Shown: positions 16,227-24,663 of the stretch, piece after piece
How positions within the stretch are numbered: position 1 is the stretch's first letter
How the letters are laid out: each line of letters opens with the position of its first letter
DNA from: Nocardioides oceani
GTDB taxonomy: Bacteria > Actinomycetota > Actinomycetes > Propionibacteriales > Nocardioidaceae
Length of the DNA: 64,000 nt
Reading direction: 5' to 3'
Assembly: GCF_030412965.1 (NCBI RefSeq)
Contig: NZ_JAUHJQ010000005.1
Span: forward strand, 186,001-250,000
Made by a program: the position numbers and the translations under genes
The notes under the pieces: generated by a model
Databases searched by the model: none
Told to the model about the DNA's origin: nothing
What the model saw: only the letters and a program-made list of their open reading frames with translations

Positions 16227-16955
16227 CTACCGCGGGGTGACCAGCTCGATGCGGGGGCCGCGGCCCGGCTCGGGCCGCGCGTCGTAGTCCGGCGTGGCGG
16301 CGTACGGCTCCCAGGCGAGGTACGTCGCCAGGTGCCGCTCGACGAGGGGCAGGACGTCGGCGGTGGTGACGCGGCGGCCGAGCTCCGCGGTCAGCGTGGT
16401 CACCCCGGCGTCGGCGATGCCGCAGGGGACGAACCGGTCGTACCAGCCGAGGTCGACGTCGCAGTTGAGCGAGAACCCGTGCATGGTCACGCCGCGGCTG
16501 ACCCGGATGCCGATAGCCGCGATCTTCCGCTCCGGGCCGCGGTCGTCGGCCCGCAGCCACACGCCGCTGCGGCCGGGGACGCGGGCGGTGGTGACGCCGA
16601 GGTCGGCGCAGACCGCGATGAGCGCCTCCTCGACCCGGCGGACGTAGTCGACGACCTTGACGTGGTCGGGGAGCGTGACGATCGGGTAGCCGACCAGCTG
16701 GCCGGGGCCGTGGAAGGTGATCTTCCCGCCGCGGTCGACGTCGACGACCTGCGCGCCGCCGGGGTCCAGCGGTCGCTCGTGCGGGTCGGTGCGCTTGCCG
16801 GCCGTGTAGACCGGCGGGTGCTCGAGCAGCAGGACGGTGGGCGGCGCGGTGCCGTCCGCGACCTCGGCGTGGACCTCGCGCTGGAGGTCCCAGGCGGCGA
16901 GGTAGTCGAGGGCGTCGTCCCCGAGGCCGACCGTGCGGAACGTCAGCGTGCTCAC
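16227..16955 (-). CDS. lipB: Octanoyltransferase
   Basis: A 242-residue enzyme that moves octanoate from acyl carrier protein to lipoyl domains, the first step of lipoate synthesis. Visible active-site motifs are [19 protein letters not shown], the acyl-accepting cysteine in [11 protein letters not shown] and the lysine in [12 protein letters not shown] 16953-16955 lies 7 bases after -10 TAGAGT. It works with lipA at 12711. The two are separated by an ABC exporter and are therefore probably transcribed independently, unlike the adjacent pair in mycobacteria. Confidence 0.96.
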   Translation of the reverse strand: MSTLTFRTVGLGDDALDYLAAWDLQREVHAEVADGTAPPTVLLLEHPPVYTAGKRTDPHERPLDPGGAQVVDVDRGGKITFHGPGQLVGYPIVTLPDHVKVVDYVRRVEEALIAVCADLGVTTARVPGRSGVWLRADDRGPERKIAAIGIRVSRGVTMHGFSLNCDVDLGWYDRFVPCGIADAGVTTLTAELGRRVTTADVLPLVERHLATYLAWEPYAATPDYDARPEPGRGPRIELVTPR

Positions 16956-16962
16956 CCGTTCG

Positions 16963-16968
16963 ACTCTA
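16963..16968 (-). promoter_or_regulatory. -10 box of lipB
   Basis: TAGAGT on the minus strand, 7 bases before the GTG start; a leaderless transcript is predicted. Confidence 0.55.
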
Positions 16969-17007
16969 CCTGTGGACGAGCGGCCGCGGCCCCCGCCTCG
17001 TGGGTAG

Positions 17008-17499
17008 GTGAACGGGGTGCGCCGACCCCTCCTGCTGCTCGTCTCCGTCCTCGCCACCGCGGCGCTCGTCGTGCCCGGGGTGCTCCTCGCGGACGGCCCG
17101 GCGCCGCCGCTGCGTCCGGTCGCGGCGCAGGGTCCCGACGCCCGCGCGGTGCTGGCCGCCTGGGACCGGCGCCGGTCGGCCGCCTGGGCGGCGGGTGACC
17201 GCGCCGCGCTGGGGCGGCTCTACACCCCGGGCTCGGCGGCCGGTCGGCACGACCGCGCGATGCTCGGGCGGTGGGCCGGGCGCGGGCTCGTCGTCGAGGA
17301 CCTGGGGCTCGCGCTGCTCTCGGTGGACGTGCTGGAGGCCGCCACGCACCGGCTGGTCCTGAGGGTGACCGACCGGATGACCGGCGGCCGGGCGGTCGGG
17401 CGCGGGCTCGACGTGCGGCTGCCCGAGGACGGCCCGAGCACGCGGACGCTGACGCTGGTCCGGGTCGGCGAGGCGTGGCTCGTCGACGAGGTGCGGTGA
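17008..17499 (+). CDS. Secreted SnoaL-like hypothetical protein
   Basis: About 163 residues. An N-terminal hydrophobic segment ([20 protein letters not shown]) is a signal peptide or anchor. The remainder ([35 protein letters not shown] and so on) has the helix-strand pattern of SnoaL/NTF2-like proteins, with [13 protein letters not shown] and [17 protein letters not shown] as the closing strands. I cannot name a function. Either GTG 17008 or GTG 17017 could start it; both keep the signal sequence. It is divergent from lipB and followed 43 bases later by a GNAT gene. Confidence 0.65.
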   Translation: MNGVRRPLLLLVSVLATAALVVPGVLLADGPAPPLRPVAAQGPDARAVLAAWDRRRSAAWAAGDRAALGRLYTPGSAAGRHDRAMLGRWAGRGLVVEDLGLALLSVDVLEAATHRLVLRVTDRMTGGRAVGRGLDVRLPEDGPSTRTLTLVRVGEAWLVDEVR

Positions 17500-17542
17500 A
17501 ACCCGTGTGACGGGTGGGACGGGTGCCTGGGAGGATCGGGGC

Positions 17543-18055
17543 ATGACCGAGCTGCGACTGCGACCCCTGCGGACCGAGGACGAGGCGGAGGCCGTGCGCG
17601 CGCACCACGAGCTGGTCGCCGACGACTTCGAGCTCCTCCTCGGCTGGTCGCCCGAGCGGCCGTGGGCGGACCTGCTGGCCCAGTACGAGCGCGAGCGGCT
17701 CGGCACCGACCTGCCCGAGGACCGGGTGCCGGCCGCGTTCCTCGTCGCGGAGGTGGGCGGCGAGCTGGTCGGCCGGACGTCGATCCGCTTCGCGCTCAAC
17801 GACTGGCTGGCGACGTACGGCGGGCACGTGGGGTACGGCGTCCGGCCGGCGCACCGCCGACGCGGCCACGCCACCGAGATCCTGCGCCAGTCGCTGGTCG
17901 TGGCGCGGGCGGGCGGGGTGGACCGGGTGCTGGTCACCTGCGACGACGACAACGTGGCGTCCGCCGCCACCATCGAGCGCTGCGGCGGCGTGCTGGAGGA
18001 CCGCGTCGAGCAGCCGGACGGCGGCCCCGTGAAGCGGCGGTACTGGATCGACTGA
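17543..18055 (+). CDS. GNAT family N-acetyltransferase
   Basis: A 170-residue acetyltransferase. The acetyl-CoA loop reads VGYGVRPAHRRRGHATEIL (R/Q-x-x-G-x-G/A pattern). The upstream strand is ELVGRTSIRFALNDW, and the C-terminal NVASAATIERCGGVLED is typical of the RimJ/L-like subgroup. The substrate is unknown. ATG 17543 has GAGGAT 6 bases upstream and no ribosome-binding site. The next gene starts 24 bases after its stop. Confidence 0.88.
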   Translation: MTELRLRPLRTEDEAEAVRAHHELVADDFELLLGWSPERPWADLLAQYERERLGTDLPEDRVPAAFLVAEVGGELVGRTSIRFALNDWLATYGGHVGYGVRPAHRRRGHATEILRQSLVVARAGGVDRVLVTCDDDNVASAATIERCGGVLEDRVEQPDGGPVKRRYWID

Positions 18056-18078
18056 GCCCCGCCGCGCCAGGATGCGGC

Positions 18079-18717
18079 GTGGACATCTTCGAGGAGATCG
18101 CCGACGAGCGTCGCACCCTGGCCGCCCTGGTCTCCGGGCTGACGCCCGAGGAGGAGGCGACCCGCAGCCTGTGCACCGCGTGGAGCGTGCGCGAGGTCGT
18201 CGCCCACCTCGTCGTGCCGCTGGAGGTGGGCCTGGCGGGGTTCGCGGTCGCCATGGTGCTCACCGGCGGCAGGTTCGACCGGGCCAACGTCCACCTGGCC
18301 CGCCGGCACGCCCGCCGGTCCACCAAGGAGCTCGTCGCGGTGCTGCGGCAGCGGGCGGACTCGCGGTTCACCCCGCCGGGCATGGGGCCCGAGGCGCCGC
18401 TCACCGACCTGCTCGTGCACGGGATGGACATCCGCTGGCCGCTCGGGCTGCACCGCGACGTACCGGCGGAGCGGGTGCGGACCTCGCTGGACTTCCTGAC
18501 CAGCGCCGCCGGGCGCGGCCTCGTGCCACGGGGGACCTCCGACGGGCTGCGGTTCGAGGCCGACGACGTCGGCTGGGCCCACGGCGGCGGGCCGACGGTG
18601 CGCGGCGCTGCCGACGCGGTGCTGCTGGCGCTCGCCGGGCGGCCCGCGGCGCTCGACCACCTCGCGGGCGACGGCGTGCCGACGTTGCGGGACCGGCTCA
18701 GCGCAGCCCGGCGGTGA
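18079..18717 (+). CDS. Maleylpyruvate isomerase-type mycothiol-binding protein
   Basis: A 212-residue protein of the DinB/MDMPI N-terminal family, whose characterised members are mycothiol-dependent. Characteristic pieces are SLCTAWSVREVVAHLVVPLE (the C-x-x-W-x-hhD/E-hhaHL motif), LLVHGMDIRWPLGL (second histidine of the metal/thiol site) and the C-terminal DAVLLALAGRPAALDHLAG. The real substrate is unknown. GTG 18079 has CAGGAT 5 bases upstream. The 3' end overlaps the convergent epimerase gene by 20 bases. Confidence 0.82.
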   Translation: MDIFEEIADERRTLAALVSGLTPEEEATRSLCTAWSVREVVAHLVVPLEVGLAGFAVAMVLTGGRFDRANVHLARRHARRSTKELVAVLRQRADSRFTPPGMGPEAPLTDLLVHGMDIRWPLGLHRDVPAERVRTSLDFLTSAAGRGLVPRGTSDGLRFEADDVGWAHGGGPTVRGAADAVLLALAGRPAALDHLAGDGVPTLRDRLSAARR

Positions 18718-19588
18718 GCACCGCGGTGACGTCGCGGTCGGAGAACTCGAAGCCGGCCGCCTCGAGCGCCGCCGGGCGCACGTTGAGCGAGCCCAGCAGC
18801 TCCGGCGCCATCGCGCCCGCGCCCAGCCGCAGTGCGACCGACGGCACCGGCAGCACCGCCGGGCGGTGCACCGCCCTGGCGAGGGCCTTCGTGAACTCCG
18901 CGTTCGTCGGCGTCTTCGGGCAGGTGAGGTTGACCGGCCCGCTGACGGTCTCGTGCTCGGTGAGGAAGACCACCGCGTCGACCCAGTCGCGCAGCGAGAT
19001 CATCGGCATGTGCTGGCGGCCGCTGCCGAGCCGCGCGCCGAGGCCGGCGCGGAACAGCGGCGCGAGCAGCTTCAGCGGGGCCGCGCGCCGGTCCATCACC
19101 GGCGCGGTGCGCAGGTAGCAGACCCGTGCGCCGGCCTCGACCGCCGGCTGCGCGGCCGCCTGCCAGTCGCGGGTCACGTCGGTGAGCAGCGCGTGCCCGC
19201 GGCTGTCGGAGTCCTCGGTGAGCACCTGGTCGCCGTGGTCGCCGTAGTAGGAGATGCCGTTGCCCGCGAGGTACGCCGGCGGGCTGGCCGCCTCGGCGAC
19301 CGCCCGGGCGAGCACCCGTGTGGAGGCCACCCGGCTCTCGCGCAGCTCGCGCGCCCACTGCGCCGAGTGCGGGTTGCCCAGCGTGGGGGAGCCCGCGAGG
19401 TTGACCACCACGTCGGCCCCGTGGACCGCGGCCCGGTCGTAGGTGCCGGACCCCGGGTCCCACGCCGCCTCGTCGGGCGCGGTCGGCACGCGACGTACGA
19501 GCCGGGTGACGTCGTGGCCGCGGTCGTGCAGCGCGTCGACGAGGTGGCTGCCCAGGAAGCCGGAGGAGCCGGCGATCACGATCCGCAT
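18698..19588 (-). CDS. TIGR01777-type NAD-dependent epimerase
   Basis: A 296-residue short-chain dehydrogenase/epimerase. The Rossmann motif is MRIVIAGSSGFLGSHLVDAL, with VVVNLAGSPTLG as the second nucleotide strand, YLAGNGISYYGDHGD in the active-site region and MPMISLRDWVDAVVFL in the C-terminal part. This matches the TIGR01777 (YfcH/SulA-like) family. The Rv2216 counterpart lies between dlaT and lipB in M. tuberculosis, the same position as here. The substrate is not known. ATG 19586-19588 has GGGAGG 8 bases upstream. Confidence 0.9.
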   Translation of the reverse strand: MRIVIAGSSGFLGSHLVDALHDRGHDVTRLVRRVPTAPDEAAWDPGSGTYDRAAVHGADVVVNLAGSPTLGNPHSAQWARELRESRVASTRVLARAVAEAASPPAYLAGNGISYYGDHGDQVLTEDSDSRGHALLTDVTRDWQAAAQPAVEAGARVCYLRTAPVMDRRAAPLKLLAPLFRAGLGARLGSGRQHMPMISLRDWVDAVVFLTEHETVSGPVNLTCPKTPTNAEFTKALARAVHRPAVLPVPSVALRLGAGAMAPELLGSLNVRPAALEAAGFEFSDRDVTAVLTAGLR

Positions 19589-19612
19589 GCCGCGAGCCTC
19601 CCAGGACGCACA

Positions 19613-19642
19613 AGGGCCCGGGACCTCGTGGTCCCGGGCCCT
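19613..19642. terminator. Terminator of the lpdA-sucB operon
   Basis: A perfect 13-bp stem (AGGGCCCGGGACC) with a TCGT loop lies 15 bases past the sucB stop. Confidence 0.82.
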
Positions 19643-19657
19643 GGCGCCGTCAGCGAC

Positions 19658-21562
19658 TCAGACGTCGAAGACGCCGGCCTCCAGGCGCTTCTTGACGTCC
19701 TGCAGGAAGCGGCCCGCGTCGGCACCGTCGACCAGGCGGTGGTCGTAGGTCAGCGCGAGGTAGACCATGTGGCGCACCGCGATCGTCTCGCCGAGGTTCG
19801 GGTCGTCGATGACGACCGGGCGCTTGACGACCGCGCCCGGGCCGAGGATCGCGACCTGCGGCTTGTTGAGGATCGGGGTGTCCCACAGGGCGCCCACGCT
19901 GCCGAGGTTGGTGATCGTGAAGGTGCCGCCGGACAGCTCGTCGGGACCGATCTTGTTGGTCCGCGTGCGCTGCGCGACGTCGGCGATCTTCTTGGCCAGG
20001 CCGGCGATCGACAGGTCGCCCGCGTCCTTGATCACCGGGGTGATCAGGCCCTTCTCGGTGTCCACCGCGATCGCGAGGTTCTCGCGGTCGTAGTAGGTGA
20101 CCTCACCGGCGTCGGTGTCGATCCCGGCGTTGAGCTTCGGGTGCTGCTTGAGCGCGTCGATCGAGGCCTTGGCGAAGAACGGCAGGTACGACAGCTTGAC
20201 GCCCTCCCGCGCCTGGAAGTCGTTCTTCACCGACTCGCGCAGCCGCGCGATGTTGGTGACGTCGACCTCGACCACCTGCGTGAGCTGGGCGGTGGTCTGC
20301 AGCGAGTCGACCATGCGCTCGGCGATGATCTTGCGCAGCCGGCTGATCTTCTCGGTCGTCCCACGCAGCGGCGAGGGGGTGACCGACGGGGCCTGCTGCT
20401 GGCTCGCGGCCGGGGCCGCCTGCTGCGCCGCGGGCTGGGCGGGGGCCTGCTGGGCCTGCTGCTGGGCCTTCGCCGCGTCGAGCACGTCCTGCTTGCGGAT
20501 GCGGCCACCCACGCCGGTGCCCTCGACCGTCGACAGGTCGACGTCGTGCTGGGCGGCCAGCTTGCGGACCAGCGGGGTGACGTACCCGGCGCCGTCGGCG
20601 GTCTTCTCCGAGCGCGCCTGCTCCTTGTCGCCGGAGGTGTCGCTCGAGGAGCGCTCGCCGGTGCTCGGCGACTGCGAGCTGGGGGCGGGTGCGGTCTCCG
20701 CGGCCGGCTCGTGGTCCTTCTCGGGCTCGGGCTGCTCGGTGGCGGCCTCGCCCTCGTCGGTCGGCTGGCTCGGCTTGGTCTCCTCCTCGGCCGGGCTCGG
20801 CTCGGCGGGCTTCTCCTCGGCCTGCGGAGCGGGCTTCTCCTCGGCCTGGGCCGGGGCGGCGCCCTTGTCGCCGATGATCGCCAGCTCGGCGCCGACCTCG
20901 ACCGTCTCGTCCTCCTCGGCCTTGATCTCGAGCAGCGTGCCCGCGACCGGCGAAGGGATCTCGGTGTCGACCTTGTCGGTGGAGACCTCGAGGAGCGGCT
21001 CGTCGACGGCGACCTCGTCACCGACCGACTTCAGCCACCGGGTGACGGTGCCCTCGGTGACCGACTCGCCGAGCGCCGGCAGCGTGACCGGCGTACCGCC
21101 GCCACCGCCGCCCGTCCCGCCGCCACTGTCACCGCTGTCACCGCTGCCGCCGGACGCGGCGGGGGAGTCGGACTTCTCCGCCTCGGGGGTCTCGTCGCCG
21201 GGGGGCAGGTCGCCGGTCTCGTCGGCGATCTCCTGCTCCTGCTCGGCCTTCTTCTCCGCCTGCTCCTCGTCCTTCGGCTGCGCCTCGGGCTCGGCGGAGC
21301 CGGACGCGTCGCCGGCGGACTCGCCCTCGTCGCCGATGACCGCGAGGACGGCGCCGACCTCGACCGTGTCGTCCTCCTGCGCCTTGATCTCGAGCAGGGT
21401 GCCCGCGACGGGGGACGGGATCTCGGTGTCGACCTTGTCGGTCGAGACCTCGAGCAGCGGCTCATCGACGGCGACCGAGTCACCCACGGACTTCAGCCAG
21501 CGGGTGACGGTTCCTTCGGTGACGGATTCCCCGAGGGCCGGGAGGTTGACTTCGGTGGCCAT
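19658..21562 (-). CDS. sucB: Dihydrolipoamide acyltransferase (E2), two lipoyl domains
   Basis: A 634-residue E2 core of a 2-oxoacid dehydrogenase complex. Lipoyl domain 1 (about 3-78) and domain 2 (about 157-233) each carry the lipoylated lysine in [12 protein letters not shown] (Lys43 and Lys197). Acidic Glu/Pro/Ala/Ser linkers separate them. The E1/E3-binding domain is at about 327-364 ([17 protein letters not shown]) and the catalytic domain at about 400-634, with the active-site [14 protein letters not shown]. The layout is the actinobacterial SucB type; such E2 proteins (M. tuberculosis DlaT) can serve both pyruvate and 2-oxoglutarate dehydrogenases, so substrate choice is open. ATG follows AAGGAA. 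lpdA (E3) lies 30 bases upstream in the same operon, and lipA/lipB nearby provide the cofactor. Confidence 0.96.
   Translation of the reverse strand: MATEVNLPALGESVTEGTVTRWLKSVGDSVAVDEPLLEVSTDKVDTEIPSPVAGTLLEIKAQEDDTVEVGAVLAVIGDEGESAGDASGSAEPEAQPKDEEQAEKKAEQEQEIADETGDLPPGDETPEAEKSDSPAASGGSGDSGDSGGGTGGGGGGTPVTLPALGESVTEGTVTRWLKSVGDEVAVDEPLLEVSTDKVDTEIPSPVAGTLLEIKAEEDETVEVGAELAIIGDKGAAPAQAEEKPAPQAEEKPAEPSPAEEETKPSQPTDEGEAATEQPEPEKDHEPAAETAPAPSSQSPSTGERSSSDTSGDKEQARSEKTADGAGYVTPLVRKLAAQHDVDLSTVEGTGVGGRIRKQDVLDAAKAQQQAQQAPAQPAAQQAAPAASQQQAPSVTPSPLRGTTEKISRLRKIIAERMVDSLQTTAQLTQVVEVDVTNIARLRESVKNDFQAREGVKLSYLPFFAKASIDALKQHPKLNAGIDTDAGEVTYYDRENLAIAVDTEKGLITPVIKDAGDLSIAGLAKKIADVAQRTRTNKIGPDELSGGTFTITNLGSVGALWDTPILNKPQVAILGPGAVVKRPVVIDDPNLGETIAVRHMVYLALTYDHRLVDGADAGRFLQDVKKRLEAGVFDV
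20864..21556 (-). repeat. Duplicated lipoyl-domain coding sequence
   Basis: Bases 21329-21556 and 20864-21094 encode two nearly identical lipoyl domains. Within about 76 aligned residues I count only a handful of changes, for example [10 protein letters not shown] against [10 protein letters not shown]. This is an in-gene tandem duplication. Confidence 0.85.
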
Positions 21563-21592
21563 GAGTTCCTTCGCTCTTCGTGGTTGCGGTGA

Positions 21593-22984
21593 TCAGGAGT
21601 GCGCGTGCAGGGGCTTGCCGGCGAGGGCGAGGTGGGCCTCGCCGAGCGCCTCGTTCTGCGTGGGGTGGGCGTGGACGAGCGGGGCGACGTCCTCCGGGTA
21701 CCCCTCCCAGCCGTAGATGAGCTGGGCCTCGCCGACGAGCTCGCCGACCCGCTCGCCGACCAGGTGGATCCCGACGACGGGACCGTCCACGCGGCGTACG
21801 AGCTTGACGAAGCCCTGCGTCTTGAGGATCTGGCTCTTGCCGTTCCCACCGAGGTCGTACGTCGCCGTCGCGATGCCGTCCGCGCCGTAGCGCTCGGCGG
21901 CGGTCCGCTCGTCGAGGCCGACCGAGGCGACCTCGGGCGAGGAGTACGTCACCCGGGGGATCGCGGTCTCGTCGACCGGCCGCGGGTCGAGCCCGGCGAT
22001 GTCCTCGGCGACGAAGATGCCCTGCTGGAAGCCGCGGTGGGCCAGCTGCAGGCCGGGGACGATGTCGCCCACGGCGTACACGCCCTCCACGTTGGTGCGG
22101 CAGCGCTCGTCGGTCAGCACGAACCCGCGCTCCATCGCGACGCCCTGCTCGTCGTACCCCAGCCCCTCGGTGACCGGCCCGCGGCCGACCGCGACGAGCA
22201 TCAGCTCGGCCTCGACGACGCTCTGCTCGCCGGCCTCGGTCTCCACGGTCACGGCGACGCCGTCGTCGGTGCGCGCGACGGACTGGAAGCGGGTGCCCGT
22301 GCGGAAGGCGATGCCGCGCTTGCGGAACGCACGCTCCAGCGCCTTGGAGCTCGCCTCGTCCTCGGCCGCGACGAGCCGGGGCAGCGCCTCGACGATCGTC
22401 ACCTCGGCGCCGAAGCTGCGCCACACGCTCGCGAACTCGCAGCCGATCACGCCGCCGCCGAGCACCACGACGCTGCTCGGCACACGGTCCAGGCGCAGCG
22501 CGTGGTCGGAGGTCAGCACGCGCTCGCCGTCGACCTCCAGGCCGGGGAGGCTGCGGGCGTGGGAACCGGAGGCCAGCACGACGTGCCGGCCGGTCACCGT
22601 GGTGTCGCCCACCGTGACCTGCCGGGGGCCGGTCAGCCGACCCTCGCCCTCGAGCACGGTGATCCCGCGGCTCCTCACCAGGCCGGTGAGGCCCTTGAAG
22701 AGGCGGCTCACGACGCCGTCCTTGTAGGCGTTGACGCCGCCCATGTCGATGCCCTCGAGCGTGGCGCGGACGCCGAACTGCTCGGCGTCGCGGGCGCTGT
22801 CGGCGACCTCCGCGGCGTGCAGCAGCGCCTTGGTCGGGATGCAGCCGACGTGCAGGCAGGTGCCGCCGACCTTGCCCTTCTCGACGAGTCCCACGGTCAG
22901 CCCGAGCTGCGCGGCGCGCAAGGCACACGCGTAGCCGCCGGAGCCCGCACCGAGGATCAGTACGTCGTAGTCGGCGTCGGCCAC
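21593..22984 (-). CDS. lpdA: Dihydrolipoyl dehydrogenase (E3)
   Basis: A 463-residue flavoprotein that reoxidises dihydrolipoyl groups with NAD+. The FAD-binding strand is YDVLILGAGSGGYACALRA, the redox disulfide GGTCLHVGCIPTKALL (CX4C), the NAD-binding site VVLGGGVIGCEFASVW, the second FAD site GVYAVGDIVPGLQLAH and the active-site histidine in LVHAHPTQNEALGEAH. GTG 22982-22984 lies after AAGGACCAAG; an open frame further upstream lacks homologous sequence. It forms an operon with sucB. Some actinobacterial Lpd proteins also serve glycine cleavage. Confidence 0.96.
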   Translation of the reverse strand: MADADYDVLILGAGSGGYACALRAAQLGLTVGLVEKGKVGGTCLHVGCIPTKALLHAAEVADSARDAEQFGVRATLEGIDMGGVNAYKDGVVSRLFKGLTGLVRSRGITVLEGEGRLTGPRQVTVGDTTVTGRHVVLASGSHARSLPGLEVDGERVLTSDHALRLDRVPSSVVVLGGGVIGCEFASVWRSFGAEVTIVEALPRLVAAEDEASSKALERAFRKRGIAFRTGTRFQSVARTDDGVAVTVETEAGEQSVVEAELMLVAVGRGPVTEGLGYDEQGVAMERGFVLTDERCRTNVEGVYAVGDIVPGLQLAHRGFQQGIFVAEDIAGLDPRPVDETAIPRVTYSSPEVASVGLDERTAAERYGADGIATATYDLGGNGKSQILKTQGFVKLVRRVDGPVVGIHLVGERVGELVGEAQLIYGWEGYPEDVAPLVHAHPTQNEALGEAHLALAGKPLHAHS

Positions 22985-23103
22985 CTTGGTCCTTCCCTGA
23001 GTCGGCCTCGGCTCCTCTGGATCGCAGGGGAGCGCCCGACCATCTTTGCACCCTTTCCGGGCGTGTCCACACCGGGTCGGGCCGGCCCCGGCAGACTGGT
23101 GCC

Positions 23104-23463
23104 ATGGCATGGACCGACCGTTTCCGACGACGCCCGCGGACGAGCAAGCCCGCCGGCGATGGCTACCGCACCGGCTCCACCCGCGTGCGTGCGTCGGACA
23201 AGGTCGACGAGCAGCACCTGCGCACCTGGGTCGAGGTACGCCGCGGTGTCGAGGGGTTCGTCGAGCCCCGCACCGCCGTCAGCGACGTGACCCTCCTGCT
23301 CGTCGCCCACGACGGCGAGTGGACCCGCCGGCGCGTGCCGTCGGTCGAGTGGGCCCACCGCTTCTGCAACAGCCACCAGATCCCCTCCTACGACGCCGCC
23401 GTCGTCGGCATCCCGCAGCGCATGCGCGACTTCAACCGTCGCCGCAAGCAGCAGGGGCTGTAG
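23104..23463 (+). CDS. Conserved actinobacterial hypothetical protein
   Basis: A 119-residue basic, soluble protein. The central pattern DEQHLRTWVEVRRGVEGFVE followed by VTLLLVAHDGEWTRRRVP and IPSYDAAVVGIPQRMRDFNRR recurs, as I recall, in small proteins beside lpd or dlaT in actinobacteria (sometimes labelled oxidoreductase without evidence). No catalytic motif is visible. The strands and helices would suit a small alpha/beta binding domain, and the C-terminal RMRDFNRRRKQQ could bind nucleic acid. ATG 23104 has CAGACT 6 bases upstream. It is divergent from lpdA. Confidence 0.75.
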   Translation: MAWTDRFRRRPRTSKPAGDGYRTGSTRVRASDKVDEQHLRTWVEVRRGVEGFVEPRTAVSDVTLLLVAHDGEWTRRRVPSVEWAHRFCNSHQIPSYDAAVVGIPQRMRDFNRRRKQQGL

Positions 23464-23547
23464 CCCGGTCCGCCGGTCGGGCAGGAGGTGCCCGGCGCCG
23501 GCCGTCGACACCCGGCACGGGGCTCGGCCGGCCGCGACGGGGGAGGG

Positions 23548-24582
23548 TCAGCTCCCCAGGTCCACGACGACCACCGACCAGTTGTCCGGGGCGCCTGCGG
23601 CCACGACGGCGTCGGCCACCGCGTCGGCGACGGCTGCGGCGTCGACGTCCGCCGCGAGGAGGCCGGCCAGCTCGGCGGGATCGAGCACGGAGTGCACCCC
23701 GTCGGTGGTGAGGACCAGCCGGTCGCCCGGCTCGGTGACGCGGACGGCGAGGTCGGCGTCGGCGGAGGTCTCCGCCCCCAGCGCCCGGTTCAGCACCACG
23801 CGCCGGTCGTCGAGCCGGGCCTCGTCGGCCGAGAGCCGTCCCTCGTCGACGAGCGTCTGCACGACGGTGTGGTCACGGGTGAGCCGTTCGAGCCGTCCCT
23901 GGCGGACGAGGTGGGCACGGGAGTCGCCGAGGTGCGCGAGCAGGACCTCGCGTCCCTCGACGACGACCGCGGTGATCGTCGTGCCGTCGTCGGGGGTCCC
24001 GGCTGCGGCGACGACGGCGTCGGCGGCCCGGCGTACCGCCTCGTCCAGCTCGGTGACGGAGCGGGGCGAGCCGAGGGCGGCCAGCGCCGCCTCGGCGACC
24101 CCCGGGGTGCGGCCGAAGCCGTCGGCGACGGCGAGGAGCCCGCCGTCGGCGCGGACCGCGTCGAGCTGGACGTCACGGCCGCCGGTGCCGGTGCGGGCGG
24201 CGCTGGTGAAGGGCGTGGTGGGTGCGTGGGACATGGGTTCCTCCTCGGTGGACAGCTCCTCGACGAGGTCCGCCACGATGCGGCGGGCGGTGGCGGTGTC
24301 CGCCTCGACCTGGCGCCAGTACGACGTCAGCTCGGCCGCCGCGGCGAGCGGCGGCAGGTCGGCCACGACCCGGATCCGGGCCAGCGGCATGCCGGCCAGC
24401 CGGAGCCGGGCGACCAGCCTGGCCCGGTCGAGCTGGTGGCGCGCATAGCGCCGGTAGCCACTGGCCGGGTCCACCTCGACGGGGACGAGCAGCCCCATCT
24501 CGTCGTAGAGCCGCAGCGCCTTGGGCGTGAGCCCGCTGGCGCGCGCGAAGTCGCCGATCGGGAGCAGTGCTGCGTCCGCCAT
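23548..24582 (-). CDS. MerR DNA-binding domain fused to PP2C-type phosphatase
   Basis: A 344-residue fusion. Residues 6-75 form a MerR winged helix (LLPIGDFARASGLTPKALRLYDEMGLL, then SGYRRYARHQLDRARLV). A coiled coil at about 85-112 follows, then residues 125-344 form a PP2C serine/threonine phosphatase. Its metal ligands are visible: Asp154 in VADGFGR, Asp220 in LAHLGDSRAHL, Asp294 in LTTDGVHSVL and Asp333 in APDNWSVVVV. The usual MerR C-terminal sensor is thus replaced by an enzyme. ATG 24580-24582 follows GAGGAGG. The promoter has classical MerR geometry, implying autoregulation. Its target phosphoprotein and signal are unknown. Confidence 0.9.
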   Translation of the reverse strand: MADAALLPIGDFARASGLTPKALRLYDEMGLLVPVEVDPASGYRRYARHQLDRARLVARLRLAGMPLARIRVVADLPPLAAAAELTSYWRQVEADTATARRIVADLVEELSTEEEPMSHAPTTPFTSAARTGTGGRDVQLDAVRADGGLLAVADGFGRTPGVAEAALAALGSPRSVTELDEAVRRAADAVVAAAGTPDDGTTITAVVVEGREVLLAHLGDSRAHLVRQGRLERLTRDHTVVQTLVDEGRLSADEARLDDRRVVLNRALGAETSADADLAVRVTEPGDRLVLTTDGVHSVLDPAELAGLLAADVDAAAVADAVADAVVAAGAPDNWSVVVVDLGS

Positions 24583-24594
24583 GTCGCCTCCTCG

Positions 24595-24618
24595 TCACCG
24601 GCGCGGGTGCGCCGGTGA
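24595..24618. other. Hairpin in the 5' leader of the MerR-PP2C gene
   Basis: TCACCGGCGC-GGGT-GCGCCGGTGA, a perfect 10-bp stem, lies between the predicted transcription start and the ribosome-binding site. It may also terminate pepA transcription, which ends 46 bases earlier. Confidence 0.5.
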
Positions 24619-24622
24619 CGGC

Positions 24623-24653
24623 ACCGTGGTGCCTGCCCCAGGGGCAGGGTCAA
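24623..24653 (-). promoter_or_regulatory. MerR-type promoter and operator of the MerR-PP2C gene
   Basis: On the minus strand TTGACC (24648-24653) and CACGGT (24623-24628) are separated by 19 bp. A perfect 17-bp dyad, CCTGCCCC-A-GGGGCAGG (24632-24648), fills the space. A 19-bp spacer with a central dyad is the hallmark of promoters twisted open by MerR proteins. The site sits 10 bases past the pepA stop and upstream of the MerR fusion, so self-activation is likely. Confidence 0.75.
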
Positions 24654-24663
24654 GCGTCCCGGC

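Noticed and set aside
20689..20877. Short basic plus-strand frame inside sucB
   Set aside because: It is an antisense translation of the Glu/Pro/Ala linker and has no independent support.
18866..21592. A 908-codon plus-strand open frame opposite the epimerase and sucB
   Set aside because: It spans two well-supported minus-strand genes and their terminator, and the translation is low-complexity Leu/Gly/Arg/Val.
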